Shown piece after piece: positions 17,521 through 26,962 of a stretch of DNA of 64,000 bases. Both the position numbers and the translations under genes were made by a program. The DNA comes from Nocardiopsis terrae (lineage in GTDB: Bacteria; Actinomycetota; Actinomycetes; Streptosporangiales; Streptosporangiaceae). Below the pieces are notes generated by a model. That model saw only the letters and a program-made list of their open reading frames with translations. It had not been told where the DNA came from and did no database searches. Position 1 is the first letter of the stretch; every line of letters begins with the position of its first letter. The DNA lies in NCBI RefSeq assembly GCF_014651695.1, contig NZ_BMXJ01000001.1, forward strand, positions 401,353-465,352, given 5' to 3'.

Positions 17521-18456
17521 TCAGTGGCCCGCCCGGTACGGGTCGGTGACCCCGCCCGGGCAGGCGAGGGCGTCGACGTCCCAGCCGAGCCGCCCCGCCC
17601 CGGCCCGGTAGGCGCTCTCCAGGAACTCCAGGACCGCCGCGCGCGGATCCGGCTGTTCGCGCGCCTCGGCGTACCGCAGCAGCGCCAGGTGCCCGCTGCC
17701 GCTGGGCACCCACTCCGCGGCCGGGCTGAGCGGTTCCTCGGTCAGCCCCTCGGGTTCGGGCGCCGCGTAGGCGTAGAAGCAGGGTTCTGGGACGTTGTCG
17801 TCGCCGAACCAGAACCCGAAGCTGACCACCTCGCGCGAGTAGGCCTCGCGCACCAGGCCGCCCGCCTCCTCCGGCTGTTTGACCGGGTGCTCCGAGAAGC
17901 GGGTGAGCGCGATGTCGAACGTGTGCCAGAAGTGGTGCACCGGGCTGGTCTTGCCGGAGAACCCGGACGCGAACTCCTCCAGCACCAGGTTCACCTGGCT
18001 CAGGATCTGCCAGTACCTGGTGGCGTGCTCGGGCACGTACACGGCGTGCTCGTGGTCGTCCACGAAGGGCCGTTCGGCGTCCGGGAGGTCGAAGGGGCGC
18101 GCGAGCGGGATGCTGCCGTCCACCCCCAGGCTGTCCAGGGCCGACTGGAACCGGAGGTAGAACGAGGAGACGCTGTGCCCCCGGAGGGGGAAGGCTGCCG
18201 TGTCCCCGTCCAGGTTCGACGCGACCAGCTGGTGCCGGACGAAGTCGAAGTCCACCGTGAACACCGGGTTGCCGTCGACGAACCCCATCGGCCGGGAGGT
18301 GATCCCGCTTCCGGTGAGGTGGAAGGGCACGTGCCACCAGTGGTTGCGGCGGGGGCTGTGGCTCAGCCGGACCTTGCCGACGATCTGTTCGAAGCGGTGG
18401 ATGGTTTCCTTGGTCTCGTGCCACTCGTCGAGCGGGAACGACGGGAACAGCTCCAT
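17521..18456 (-). CDS. DUF5996 family protein
   Basis: The 311-residue protein carries the DUF5996 hallmarks: TIHRFEQIVGKVRLSHSPR, NHWWHVPFHLTGSG, DFDFVRHQL and the FDIALTRFSEHP segment. It is rich in aromatic residues, has no signal peptide or membrane helix, and is probably cytoplasmic. Function is unknown for the family. It sits between the small GNAT gene and narI on the same strand, but the gaps (122 and 103 bp) suggest its own transcript. Confidence 0.85.
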   Translation of the reverse strand: MELFPSFPLDEWHETKETIHRFEQIVGKVRLSHSPRRNHWWHVPFHLTGSGITSRPMGFVDGNPVFTVDFDFVRHQLVASNLDGDTAAFPLRGHSVSSFYLRFQSALDSLGVDGSIPLARPFDLPDAERPFVDDHEHAVYVPEHATRYWQILSQVNLVLEEFASGFSGKTSPVHHFWHTFDIALTRFSEHPVKQPEEAGGLVREAYSREVVSFGFWFGDDNVPEPCFYAYAAPEPEGLTEEPLSPAAEWVPSGSGHLALLRYAEAREQPDPRAAVLEFLESAYRAGAGRLGWDVDALACPGGVTDPYRAGH

Positions 18457-18559
18457 GACGACGGTTCTCCTCGGTGCTTCCGGAACGGGTCGGGGCGGCT
18501 CTGGGTTCGGACGGGACGGGTACGGGACCGGTCCGGGACGGTGCGGGACCGCGGCCCGG

Positions 18560-19312
18560 TCACCAGCCCCGACGGGTGGCCCGCTCCGCCTGACCGGCCC
18601 CCGCGGGGTGCTGGTCGCGGGAGCGGTAGAGGACGTAGGGGCGGAACAGGTAGCCGACCGGAGCGCTGAAGGCGTGCACCAGCCGGGTGAAGGGCAGCAG
18701 CGTGAACAGGGCCAGGCCCATCAGTGCGTGCAGCTTGTAGGGCGCTTCGGCCGCGGCCATGGCGGCGATGTCGGGCTGGAGGACCCAGACGGACCGGAAC
18801 CACGGCGAGACCGTCTCCCGGTAGTCCTGGGTGTGCCCGCCCGCGAGCTCCACACCCGCGAAGTAGACGGTCATCCCCAGACCGGTCAGGATCGCCAGGA
18901 CCAGGACCGCGTACATGAGCTTGTCGTTGCGGGTGGTGGCGCTGAACACCGGCCCGGTGGTGCGCCTGCGCCAGATCAGCAGGGCGATCCCGGCGAGCGT
19001 GCAGAAACCGGCGACCAGGCCGAGCGAGAGCGCCGTCACGTGGTAGAGCGTGTCCGGGACCCCGAGCGCACGCGTCCACGTGTCGGGCACCAGCAGCCCC
19101 ACCACGTGGCCGGCGATCACCACCAACAGGCCGAAGTGGAAGAGCGGACTGCCGATCCGCAGCAGCCGGGACTCGTACAGTTCCGAGGAACGGGTGGTCC
19201 AGCCGAACCGGTCGTAGCGGTAGCGCCACACCAGCCCTCCCACCACGAGCACCAGTACCACGTAGGGCAGCACGCCCCAGAGCAGGAGGTCCGCCGGACC
19301 GAACCCGCTCAT
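18560..19312 (-). CDS. narI: Respiratory nitrate reductase gamma subunit
   Basis: This is the 250-residue cytochrome b subunit that takes electrons from menaquinol and passes them to NarH. Five membrane helices are visible. Haem-ligand histidines occur in FHFGLLVVIAGHVVG (two) and in KLHALMGLALFTLLPFTRLVHAFS (two). The ATG at 19312 is 32 bp after narJ's stop, the last gene of narGHJI. The short arginine-rich tail after the last helix is cytoplasmic. Confidence 0.95.
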   Translation of the reverse strand: MSGFGPADLLLWGVLPYVVLVLVVGGLVWRYRYDRFGWTTRSSELYESRLLRIGSPLFHFGLLVVIAGHVVGLLVPDTWTRALGVPDTLYHVTALSLGLVAGFCTLAGIALLIWRRRTTGPVFSATTRNDKLMYAVLVLAILTGLGMTVYFAGVELAGGHTQDYRETVSPWFRSVWVLQPDIAAMAAAEAPYKLHALMGLALFTLLPFTRLVHAFSAPVGYLFRPYVLYRSRDQHPAGAGQAERATRRGW

Positions 19313-19344
19313 CCCCGTCTCACCGCCCGTCGCCGTCCCCCGGC

Positions 19345-20082
19345 TCAACCCTGCCCCCCGGCGGTGTCGGTCCGCGGCAGCGGGACCCTGGGCCGCGCCC
19401 CGTAGGGCTCGGTGCCCACGTCCTCCGCCGGCGGGCCCTGAGCCGCCAGGCGGCGCACGCGCTCCTCGTCGGCGTTCCGGGGCGCCGGGAGGGTGTGCCG
19501 CACCGCGTCGACCACCCGCGCGTAGGGCGTCCCGTACTCGGCCAGGGACCGGGACAACAGGTCCAGCCCGGCCCTGAAGTCCACCAGGAGCCCCCACCCG
19601 GCCTCGGCGTCGCCCCGGGCGGCGAACTCCAGCATGACGGCCAGGTGGTCGGGCAGCTCCCGGGCGGACACCCGCCACCCCGCCTCGGCGTAGACCCGTT
19701 GGATCTCGGCCAGCGCATGGCCGCGGCGCCGGGTGTCGCCGTCGGTGTAGTAGGTCATGTGCAGGGCGCGGCGCCGACGCAGGTCGAACACGTCCACGTA
19801 GTGCTCGGCGAGTTCCGTCTCGGGTGTGGTGGAGGCGTGTTCGCAGAACTCCAGCAGGTCGGTGCGGGCCTGGCCCCTGGGCAGTTCCGCGGCGGCGCGC
19901 GCGACCAGCGGGAGCCGCTCGAAGAAGGTCTCGTCCGGGTAGCCGAGCAGGACCGACGCCGCCTGGTGGGTCACCGCCCTGGCGTGTGCCCTGCGTGCCG
20001 CCCGGCCCGCGCCGAGCCAGCCCGCCCCGCCGGTCCTGCCGCCGGTCGCCTCGCCGTCCGTACCGTTGGTGGTGGTGCTCAT
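19345..20082 (-). CDS. narJ: Nitrate reductase molybdenum cofactor assembly chaperone
   Basis: This 245-residue TorD-family chaperone is needed to insert Mo-bisMGD into NarG before membrane attachment. Recognisable parts are SVLLGYPDETFFERL, LAEHYVDVFDLRRRRALHMTYY (the conserved F-D-x-x-R-R-x-x-L-H-L-T-Y-Y motif of NarJ) and RELPDHLAVMLEFAA. The extended Gly/Arg-rich N-terminus and Pro-rich C-terminus are typical of actinomycete versions. Start and narH stop overlap by four bases. Confidence 0.94.
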   Translation of the reverse strand: MSTTTNGTDGEATGGRTGGAGWLGAGRAARRAHARAVTHQAASVLLGYPDETFFERLPLVARAAAELPRGQARTDLLEFCEHASTTPETELAEHYVDVFDLRRRRALHMTYYTDGDTRRRGHALAEIQRVYAEAGWRVSARELPDHLAVMLEFAARGDAEAGWGLLVDFRAGLDLLSRSLAEYGTPYARVVDAVRHTLPAPRNADEERVRRLAAQGPPAEDVGTEPYGARPRVPLPRTDTAGGQG

Positions 20083-21881
20083 GTTCGACCCCCGTCACGT
20101 GGTTCGGGGCCTGGGCCCCGCTTTCCTCCGTTGTCGGTACCGCCGCCCCGGCGGGGCGGGAAGAGTCCTCGGGGACGCCCGTTGCCGTCCCAGTTCAGAA
20201 GGTTGACGCGGCCCTCGGTGGCGTCCCGGCCGTCGCCGCCCGCCCCCTCGCCCGCCGCGCCGTCACCGGTCTGGCGCTCGCGCAGGGCGTGGAAGGTCTC
20301 CACGGACGCCGCCTCGGGGCGCCCGGAGGCCTCACCGAAGGGGACGTCCCCCATACCGCCCATACCGGGTCCGCCGTCGAAGTCGAGGCTGCACCCGACC
20401 TCATCGATGACACCGCGGTCGGACTCGTCCACACCGAAGGCGGTGGGGATGACGTAGCGGTCGTCGTACTTGGCCAGGGCCAGCAGCCGGTACATGTCCT
20501 CGACCTCGCTCCCGGTCATCCCGACGGCGGCGGCGACGGACTCGTCGCGCTCCTGCCCGAGGTTGACCCGGCGCATGTAGGAGCGCATGGCGGCCAGGCG
20601 CCGCAGCACCAGGTCCACCGGTGCGGGGTCCCCGGCGCTGAACAGCTCCGCCAGGTACTCCACCGGGATACGCAGGGTGTCGATGGCGCCGAAGAGGTTG
20701 TCCGCCTCCTCACCGTCGTGTCCGGTCCCGCTCAGCGCGTCCACCACCGGTGACAGCGGCGGGACGTACCAGACCATCGGCATCGTGCGGTACTCCGGGT
20801 GCAGCGGCAGGGCCACCCGGAAGCGTTTGGCCAGCGCGTACACCGGCGAACGGACCGCCGAGTCCACCCAGCGGCCGGGGATGCCGTCCCGGCGGGCCGC
20901 AGCCCGCACGGCCGGGTCCGAGGGGTCGAGGAAGACGTCGAGCTGGGCCTCGTAGAGATCCTTCTCGTCCTCCACCGAGGCGGCCTGCCCGACCCGGTCC
21001 GCGTCGTAGAGGACGACCCCCAGGTACCGCAGGCGACCCACACAGGTCTCGGAGCAGATGGTGGGCATGCCCACCTCCACCCGCGGGTAGCAGAAGGTGC
21101 ACTTCTCGGCCTTGCCCGTCTTGTGGTTGAAGTAGACCTTCTTGTACGGGCAGGCGGTGACGCACATGCGCCACCCCCGGCAGCGGTCCTGGTCCACGAG
21201 CACGATGCCGTCCTCGACCCGCTTGTAGAGCGCCCCGCTCGGGCATGCGGCCACACAGGTGGGGTTGAGGCAGTGCTCGCAGATGCGCGGCAGGTAGAAC
21301 ATGAAGGTCTCCTCGAAGGAGAGCTTCACCCGGTCGCCGAGCCTGCGCACGATCGGGTCCTGCGCGGCGAGCTCGGGACCGCCGCCCAGGTCGTCGTCCC
21401 AGTTCGCGCTCCACTCCACCTTCATCGGCTTGCCGGTGAGCGCCGAACGGGGGCTGGCCACCGGGAAGTCGTCGCCTAGCGGGGCGTTGGTCAGGGTGTC
21501 GTAGTCGTAGGTCCAGGGTTCGTAGTAGTCCTGGATGGAGGGCATCACCGGGTTGGCGAAGATCGTCGCGAGCCGCCTGATCCGGCCGCCCGCACGGGGC
21601 ACCAGCCTGCCGTCGGGCCTGCGGACCCAGCCGCCCCGCCACCGCTCCTGGTCCTGGTAGGTGCGCGGATACCCCTGGCCGGGCCTGGTCTCGACGTTGT
21701 TGAACCACGCGTACTCGACGCCGCTGCGGTTGGTCCACGCCTGTTTGCAGGTGACCGAGCAGGTGTGGCAGCCGATGCACTTGTCGAGGTTCATCACCAT
21801 GGCGACCTGCGCCATGACCCGGCCGATCGGGCGCTCCCGCGCGCCCGCGCCCTCCCCGCCGTTCCGGCTCCGCTCAGCCAT
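20079..21881 (-). CDS. narH: Respiratory nitrate reductase beta subunit
   Basis: This 600-residue iron-sulfur subunit transfers electrons from NarI haems to NarG. Four cluster motifs are present: CIGCHTCSVTCK; CEHCLNPTCVAACP; CRGWRMCVTACP, where Trp replaces one Cys and gives the 3Fe-4S centre as in known NarH; and CTFCYPRVEVGMPTICSETC. The first 23 residues before MAQVAMVMNLDK are unusual, and translation may begin at that inner ATG. A low-complexity Gly/Arg C-tail of about 80 residues follows the core. The gene starts at the base where narG ends. Confidence 0.95.
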   Translation of the reverse strand: MAERSRNGGEGAGARERPIGRVMAQVAMVMNLDKCIGCHTCSVTCKQAWTNRSGVEYAWFNNVETRPGQGYPRTYQDQERWRGGWVRRPDGRLVPRAGGRIRRLATIFANPVMPSIQDYYEPWTYDYDTLTNAPLGDDFPVASPRSALTGKPMKVEWSANWDDDLGGGPELAAQDPIVRRLGDRVKLSFEETFMFYLPRICEHCLNPTCVAACPSGALYKRVEDGIVLVDQDRCRGWRMCVTACPYKKVYFNHKTGKAEKCTFCYPRVEVGMPTICSETCVGRLRYLGVVLYDADRVGQAASVEDEKDLYEAQLDVFLDPSDPAVRAAARRDGIPGRWVDSAVRSPVYALAKRFRVALPLHPEYRTMPMVWYVPPLSPVVDALSGTGHDGEEADNLFGAIDTLRIPVEYLAELFSAGDPAPVDLVLRRLAAMRSYMRRVNLGQERDESVAAAVGMTGSEVEDMYRLLALAKYDDRYVIPTAFGVDESDRGVIDEVGCSLDFDGGPGMGGMGDVPFGEASGRPEAASVETFHALRERQTGDGAAGEGAGGDGRDATEGRVNLLNWDGNGRPRGLFPPRRGGGTDNGGKRGPGPEPRDGGRT

Positions 21882-24800
21882 CAGTACCGCACCTCCGTCG
21901 TCCGCTTGCGCACGACCGTGACCTCGTCGCGCTGGTTACCGGTCGGGCCGAGGTAGTTGAAGGCGTAGGTGAACTGCGCGTACCCGCCGATGAGGTGCGT
22001 CGGCTTGACCAGCAGCCGGGTGAGCGAGTTGTGGATGCCGCCCCGTCTGCCGGTGGTCTCCGTCCTGGGCACGTCGACGGTGCGTTCCTGGGCGTGGTGC
22101 ATGTACACCGTCCCGGTGGGCATCCGGTGGGAGACGACCAGGCGCGCGGCGACGACGCCGTTGCGGTTGACCGCCTCCACCCAGTCGTTGTCCCGGGCCC
22201 CGATGGCCTCGGCGTCGGCCACGCTCATCCAGATCGTGGGGCCGCCCCGGGAGAGGGTCTGCATGAGCAGGTTGTCCTGGTACTCGGAGTGGATGGACCA
22301 CTTGGAGTGCGGGGTCAGGTAGCGCACGACCACCTCGCGCTGCCCGGTCGGGCCGATCTGCGGTTCCCCGAACAGGCGGCTGACGTCCAGCGGCGGCCGG
22401 TAGACCGGCAGGGCCTCGCCGAACTCGTGCATCCAGTCGTGGTCGACGTAGAAGTGCTGGCGGCCGGTGAGCGTGTGCCAGGGCTTGTCGTGTTCGAGGT
22501 TGATGGTGAAGGGCGAGTAGCGGCGGTCCGAGGACTCCTTGCCGGACCACTCCGGGCTGCTGCCCACCGGGGTCGGCCCCCGCCTGGCGTCGTCGAAGAC
22601 CACCCGGCGTTCGGCCGAGTGGTGGATCAGCTCGTCCATGTCGGTGCCGGTGCGCTCCGCCAGGCGTTCGAAGCCCTGTGCGGCGAGGCGTCCGTTGCTG
22701 GTGCCCGACAGCGCGAGGATCATCTCGCAGGCCTTGACGTCGGTGTCCAGGGACGGGCGGCCGTCGGCGACCCCGCCGCGTACGGCGCCGTTGCGCCGGC
22801 GCAGCCAGTCGATCTCCCGGTCCGGGGTGAACGACACCCCCTTGACCGGCAGCCCCCGGTCCTCGGCCAGCGGGCCGAGCGCCGCCAGCTTCTGGGCGAC
22901 GGCCGAGTAGTTGCGGCGCACCGGGACGATGCCCGGCATGGTGCGTCCCGGGACCGGGCGCTCCCCGGCCGCCTTCCAGTCCGGCGGCACCCCGTGCGGC
23001 TGGGCGAGTTCACCGGCCGTGTCGTGCTGGTGGGGCACCGCGACCAGGTCGGTGACCTCGCCGAGGTGGTCGGCGGCCAGCTCGCTGAACACCCGCGCCA
23101 GGGCGTGGAAGGCGTCGAAGTCGGTGCGGGTCTCCCAGGGCGGGTCGATCGCCGGGTTGAAGGCGTGCACGAAGGGGTGCATGTCCGTGGTGGACAGGTC
23201 GTGCTTCTCGTACCAGGTGGCGGCGGGCAGCACGATGTCGGACAGCAGCGTGGAGCTGGTCATCCGGAAGTCCATGGTGAGCAGCAGGTCCAGCTTGCCC
23301 TCCGGGATCTCGTCCCGCCAGGCCACGTCGCCGGGCCGGTGCTCGGGCCCGGCCGGCTCCGACCGGAGGTTGGAGTGGGTGCCCAGGAGGTGCTTCAGGA
23401 AGTACTCGTTCCCCTTCGCGGAGGAGCCGAACAGGTTGGACCGCCACAGGGTGAGCGTCCGGGGCCAGTTGGCCGGGTCGTCGGGGTCCTCGGCCGCGAA
23501 ACGGAGGGTGCCCGCGTGGAGCTGGTCGGCGACGTACTCCGCGGGGTCCTGGCCGCGTTCGGCCGCCTCCCGGCCGAGTTGGACCGGGTTGCGGTTGAAG
23601 GTGGGGAAGGACGGCATCCAGCCCATGCGGGCCGAGGCCGCCACGAGGTCGGCGGTGTGCTGGCCCCGCACCCGCCCCGGGCCGAGCGGTGACATGAGGG
23701 CGTCGGCCCGGTAGGAGTCGTAACGCCACTGGTCGGTGTGGGTGTACCAGTAGGCGGTCCCGGCCATGAAGCGCGGCGGCCGGGACCAGTCCGCGCCCGA
23801 GGCGTAGGCGGCCCAGCCCGCGGCCGTGCGGCACTTCTCCTGTCCCACGTAGTGCGCCCAGCCGCCGCCGTTGACCCCCTGGCAGCCGGTGAGCAGCAGC
23901 AGGGAGAGGAAGGAGCGGTAGGCGTTCTCACCGTGGAACCACTGGTTGGTTCCGGCGCCCAGGACGATCATGGCCCGCCCGCCGCTGGCCCGGGCGGTGT
24001 CGGCGAACTCCCGGGCGATCCGCACCGCGCGTTCGGCCGGGACCGAGGTCAGCGCCTCCTGCCAGGCGGGGGTGTAGGCGGCGTTCGGGTCGTCGTACCC
24101 GTCGGGCCAGACGCCGGGGAGCCCGGGGCGGGAGACCCCGTACTGGGCCAGGACCAGGTCGAACACGGTGGTGACCAGGCGGCCCCCGACCCTGCGGACC
24201 GGGACTCCCCGGGTGTCGACCTCGGCCGTGCCGCCCGGGGTGTCGAAGCGGGGCAGCGCCACCTCCACGGCCTCGGCGCCTTCGGCGTAGAAGGTCAGTT
24301 CGGGCGTGCGCCCCTCCAGGTCGAGGTTCCACCTCCCCTTGCCGTCCTCGCCCCAGCGGTGTCCGATCGTGCCGTTCGGGGCGACCGGCGCCTCCTCCCC
24401 CTCGGGCCAGAACACGGGCTTCCATTCGGGATTGGCCTCGTCGGCGTTGTCGGGCAGGTCCGAGGCGGTGAGGAACTTACCGGGCACGAACCGGCCGTCG
24501 CGGCTGTCCAGGGCCACCAGGAAGGGGAGGTCGGTGTAGGCGCGCACGTACTCGGTGAACTGGGGGGTGGGACTGTCGACGAAGCGCTCCCTGAGGATCA
24601 CGTGCCCCATGGCCATCGCCAGGGCCCCGTCGGTACCGGGGTGCGGGGCCAGCCACTCGTCGGCGAACTTGGCGGCGTCGTTGTAGTCCGGGGCGACCAC
24701 CACGACCTTCTGGCCCCGGTACCGGGCCTCGGCCATCCAGTGCGCGTCCGGGGTGCGGGTGACCGGGACGTTGGAGCCCCACAGCACGAGGTAGGCGGCG

Positions 24801-25564
24801 TCCCACCAGTCACCGGACTCCGGAACGTCGGTCTGGTCGCCGAACACCTGTGGCGAGGCCACCGGCAGGTCGGCGTACCAGTCGTAGAAGGACAGCATGG
24901 AGCCGCCGAGCAGGTTCACGAAGCGGGCGCCCACCCCGTGGGAGACCATCGACATCGCCGGGATGGGCGAGAACCCGGCGATCCGGTCGGGGCCGTACCT
25001 CTTGATCGTCAGCACGTGCGCGGCGGCCGCGATCTCCAGGGCCTCGGCCCAGGTCGTGCGGACCAGCCCGCCCTTGCCCCGGGCACGCTGGTAGCGGCGG
25101 CGCCGTTCGGGGTCGGTGGTGATCTCCTCCCAGGCCAGCACCGGATCTCCCAGCCGCTGGCGGGCCTCCCGGTACATCTGGACGAGGACACCGCGCGCGT
25201 AGGGGTAGCGCACCCGGGTCGGAGAATAGGTGTACCAGGAGAAGGCGGCGCCGCGCGGACAACCGCGTGGTTCGTACTCAGGACGGTCCGGGCCCACCGA
25301 CGGATAATCAGTGGCCTGAGTTTCCCAGGTGATGATTCCATCTTTTACATAAACATCCCAGGAACAGGAACCGGTGCAGTTCACACCGTGGGTCGAACGG
25401 ACCACGCGATCATGGCTCCACCGGTCCCGGTAGAACACATCACCCTCACGACCACCATGCCTGACCTGCGCACGATTCCCGTCCAGGGGCTCCGATCGGG
25501 TCAGGTAACTCCCCAGTCGAAGAAGGCTGTCACCCGCCCTCCCATCTTTGCCCTGTTTCGCCAT
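21881..25564 (-). CDS. narG: Respiratory nitrate reductase alpha subunit
   Basis: This 1227-residue molybdenum enzyme reduces nitrate to nitrite on the cytoplasmic side of the membrane. The FS0 cluster motif HGVNCTGSCSWDVYVKDG, with its His ligand, is near residue 54. The Mo-coordinating Asp lies in YDWYADLPVASPQVFGDQTD. The cofactor-binding stretches LWGSNVPVTRTPDAHW and the C-terminal NWVEAVNRNG are present. The ATG at 25564 is chosen because the twin RxGSxL-like N-terminus (GDSLLRLGSYLTR) follows directly; an earlier in-frame ATG at 25630 has no family match. It leads the narGHJI operon. Confidence 0.96.
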   Translation of the reverse strand: MAKQGKDGRAGDSLLRLGSYLTRSEPLDGNRAQVRHGGREGDVFYRDRWSHDRVVRSTHGVNCTGSCSWDVYVKDGIITWETQATDYPSVGPDRPEYEPRGCPRGAAFSWYTYSPTRVRYPYARGVLVQMYREARQRLGDPVLAWEEITTDPERRRRYQRARGKGGLVRTTWAEALEIAAAAHVLTIKRYGPDRIAGFSPIPAMSMVSHGVGARFVNLLGGSMLSFYDWYADLPVASPQVFGDQTDVPESGDWWDAAYLVLWGSNVPVTRTPDAHWMAEARYRGQKVVVVAPDYNDAAKFADEWLAPHPGTDGALAMAMGHVILRERFVDSPTPQFTEYVRAYTDLPFLVALDSRDGRFVPGKFLTASDLPDNADEANPEWKPVFWPEGEEAPVAPNGTIGHRWGEDGKGRWNLDLEGRTPELTFYAEGAEAVEVALPRFDTPGGTAEVDTRGVPVRRVGGRLVTTVFDLVLAQYGVSRPGLPGVWPDGYDDPNAAYTPAWQEALTSVPAERAVRIAREFADTARASGGRAMIVLGAGTNQWFHGENAYRSFLSLLLLTGCQGVNGGGWAHYVGQEKCRTAAGWAAYASGADWSRPPRFMAGTAYWYTHTDQWRYDSYRADALMSPLGPGRVRGQHTADLVAASARMGWMPSFPTFNRNPVQLGREAAERGQDPAEYVADQLHAGTLRFAAEDPDDPANWPRTLTLWRSNLFGSSAKGNEYFLKHLLGTHSNLRSEPAGPEHRPGDVAWRDEIPEGKLDLLLTMDFRMTSSTLLSDIVLPAATWYEKHDLSTTDMHPFVHAFNPAIDPPWETRTDFDAFHALARVFSELAADHLGEVTDLVAVPHQHDTAGELAQPHGVPPDWKAAGERPVPGRTMPGIVPVRRNYSAVAQKLAALGPLAEDRGLPVKGVSFTPDREIDWLRRRNGAVRGGVADGRPSLDTDVKACEMILALSGTSNGRLAAQGFERLAERTGTDMDELIHHSAERRVVFDDARRGPTPVGSSPEWSGKESSDRRYSPFTINLEHDKPWHTLTGRQHFYVDHDWMHEFGEALPVYRPPLDVSRLFGEPQIGPTGQREVVVRYLTPHSKWSIHSEYQDNLLMQTLSRGGPTIWMSVADAEAIGARDNDWVEAVNRNGVVAARLVVSHRMPTGTVYMHHAQERTVDVPRTETTGRRGGIHNSLTRLLVKPTHLIGGYAQFTYAFNYLGPTGNQRDEVTVVRKRTTEVRY

Positions 25565-25727
25565 AAGGAAAACACCCCGTTTGCCCGACCGTTGCCCGGA
25601 ACAAGGAAAATCACATCCAGCCCCGACCACATTCCGTTAATGAATATGCCTTCTCCGGCACGGATGTCACGTTTCCCACACCGCTTCGGGTGACAATCCC
25701 CGTGAACCGAGAGACGAAGGAGCCCTC
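25565..25727. promoter_or_regulatory. Divergent nar control region
   Basis: These 163 bp separate narG (minus) from the nitrate transporter (plus) and are AT-richer than both genes. The transporter has GAAGGAG seven bases before its ATG. A Crp/FNR-like half match (TGTGGG then GTGACA on the minus strand, near 25665-25685) can be seen but is too weak to call an operator. Confidence 0.4.
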
Positions 25728-26921
25728 ATGCGTGCGGAAACCGGGGAGCGGACGGCCCGTTCCGGAACGGCGGGCGGCAACCTCGCCCTCGCGACGGCGG
25801 CGTTCGCGCTGACCTTCTGGGCCTGGAACCTGATCGGCCCGCTTTCGCGGACCTACAGCGACAACCTGGATCTGACACCGACCCAGACGTCGGTCCTGGT
25901 GGCCTTCCCGGTGCTGGTGGGTTCCCTCGGACGCATCCCGGTGGGCGCGCTCACCGACCGCTACGGCGGCCGGGTGATGTTCACCGCCGTCTGCCTCCTC
26001 AGCATCGTCCCCACCTTCCTGGTGGGGGTCTCCGCCTCCTCGTACGGGATGCTGCTGCTCTGGGGCTTCTTCCTCGGGATAGCGGGCACCTCGTTCGCGG
26101 TCGGCGTCCCGTTCGTCAACGCCTGGTACCGGGCCGAACGGCGCGGGTTCGCCACCGGCGTGTTCGGCGCGGGGATGGGCGGTACGGCGCTGTCGGCCTT
26201 CCTGACCCCGCGCCTGGTCGAGGGCCTGGGCGTCTTCACCACCCACCTGCTGATGTGCGCGGCGCTGGCCGCGATGGCCGCCCTGATGTGGCTGCACGCC
26301 CGGAACTCGCCCGCGTGGCGGCCCCGGACCGAGCCCGTCCTGCCGCGCATGCGCGAGGCGCTCGGGCTGAAGGCGACCTGGCAGGCGTCCGCGCTGTACG
26401 CACTGGTCTTCGGCGGTTTCGTGGCCTTCTCCACCTACCTGCCGACCCTGTTGACCACCGCCTACGCGTTCACCCAGACCGACGCGGGCCTGCGCACCGC
26501 CGGGTTCGCCGTGGCCGCGGTCGTGGCCCGCCCGGTCGGCGGCGTCCTGTCGGACCGGATCGGACCGGTGCGGGTCTGCCTGATCTCGTTCTTCGGCACC
26601 TGCGCCTTCGCCGTCGTGCTGGCGCTGCACCCGCCCGCGGAGTTCCCCGCCGGGCTGGCCTTCGTACTGATCGCGCTCTCCCTGGGTCTGGGGACCGGCT
26701 CGGTGTTCACCCTGGTCGCCGAACTCGTGGACCCCTCGCGGGTGGGTACGGTCACCGGCCTGGTCGGCGCCGCGGGCGGCCTCGGCGGTTACTTCCCGCC
26801 GCTGCTCCTGGGCGTGGTCTACCAGGCCACCGGCGCCTACACGCTGGGCTTCGTCCTGCTGGCCGTGCTCGCCCTGGTTGTGGCCCTGTACACCTCACGC
26901 GCCTTTCGCGACGCGGGCTGA
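25728..26921 (+). CDS. narK: MFS nitrate/nitrite transporter (NarK-like)
   Basis: The 397-residue, 12-helix transporter is divergent from narGHJI. The NNP-family traits are RxPxGxLTDRYGGR between helices 2 and 3 (RIPVGALTDRYGGR), a Gly-rich nitrate signature in helix 5 (GVFGAGMGGTALSAFLTPRL) and a second one in helix 11 (GTVTGLVGAAGGLGGYFPPL). The substrate is inferred from those signatures and the adjoining nitrate reductase. It probably brings nitrate in for respiration or exchanges nitrite. Confidence 0.9.
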   Translation: MRAETGERTARSGTAGGNLALATAAFALTFWAWNLIGPLSRTYSDNLDLTPTQTSVLVAFPVLVGSLGRIPVGALTDRYGGRVMFTAVCLLSIVPTFLVGVSASSYGMLLLWGFFLGIAGTSFAVGVPFVNAWYRAERRGFATGVFGAGMGGTALSAFLTPRLVEGLGVFTTHLLMCAALAAMAALMWLHARNSPAWRPRTEPVLPRMREALGLKATWQASALYALVFGGFVAFSTYLPTLLTTAYAFTQTDAGLRTAGFAVAAVVARPVGGVLSDRIGPVRVCLISFFGTCAFAVVLALHPPAEFPAGLAFVLIALSLGLGTGSVFTLVAELVDPSRVGTVTGLVGAAGGLGGYFPPLLLGVVYQATGAYTLGFVLLAVLALVVALYTSRAFRDAG

Positions 26922-26962
26922 GAGCGGTCCCGCCGGGGCGGTCCCGCCGGGGCGGGGGCGGT

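Noticed and set aside
25565..25727. FNR/Crp site in the nar control region
   Set aside because: Only a loose half-match is visible, so it was not called as an operator.
26925..26957. Direct repeat CGGTCCCGCCGGGG twice downstream of the nitrate transporter
   Set aside because: Two short GC-rich copies between convergent genes are likely terminator-like or chance; nothing further supports them.
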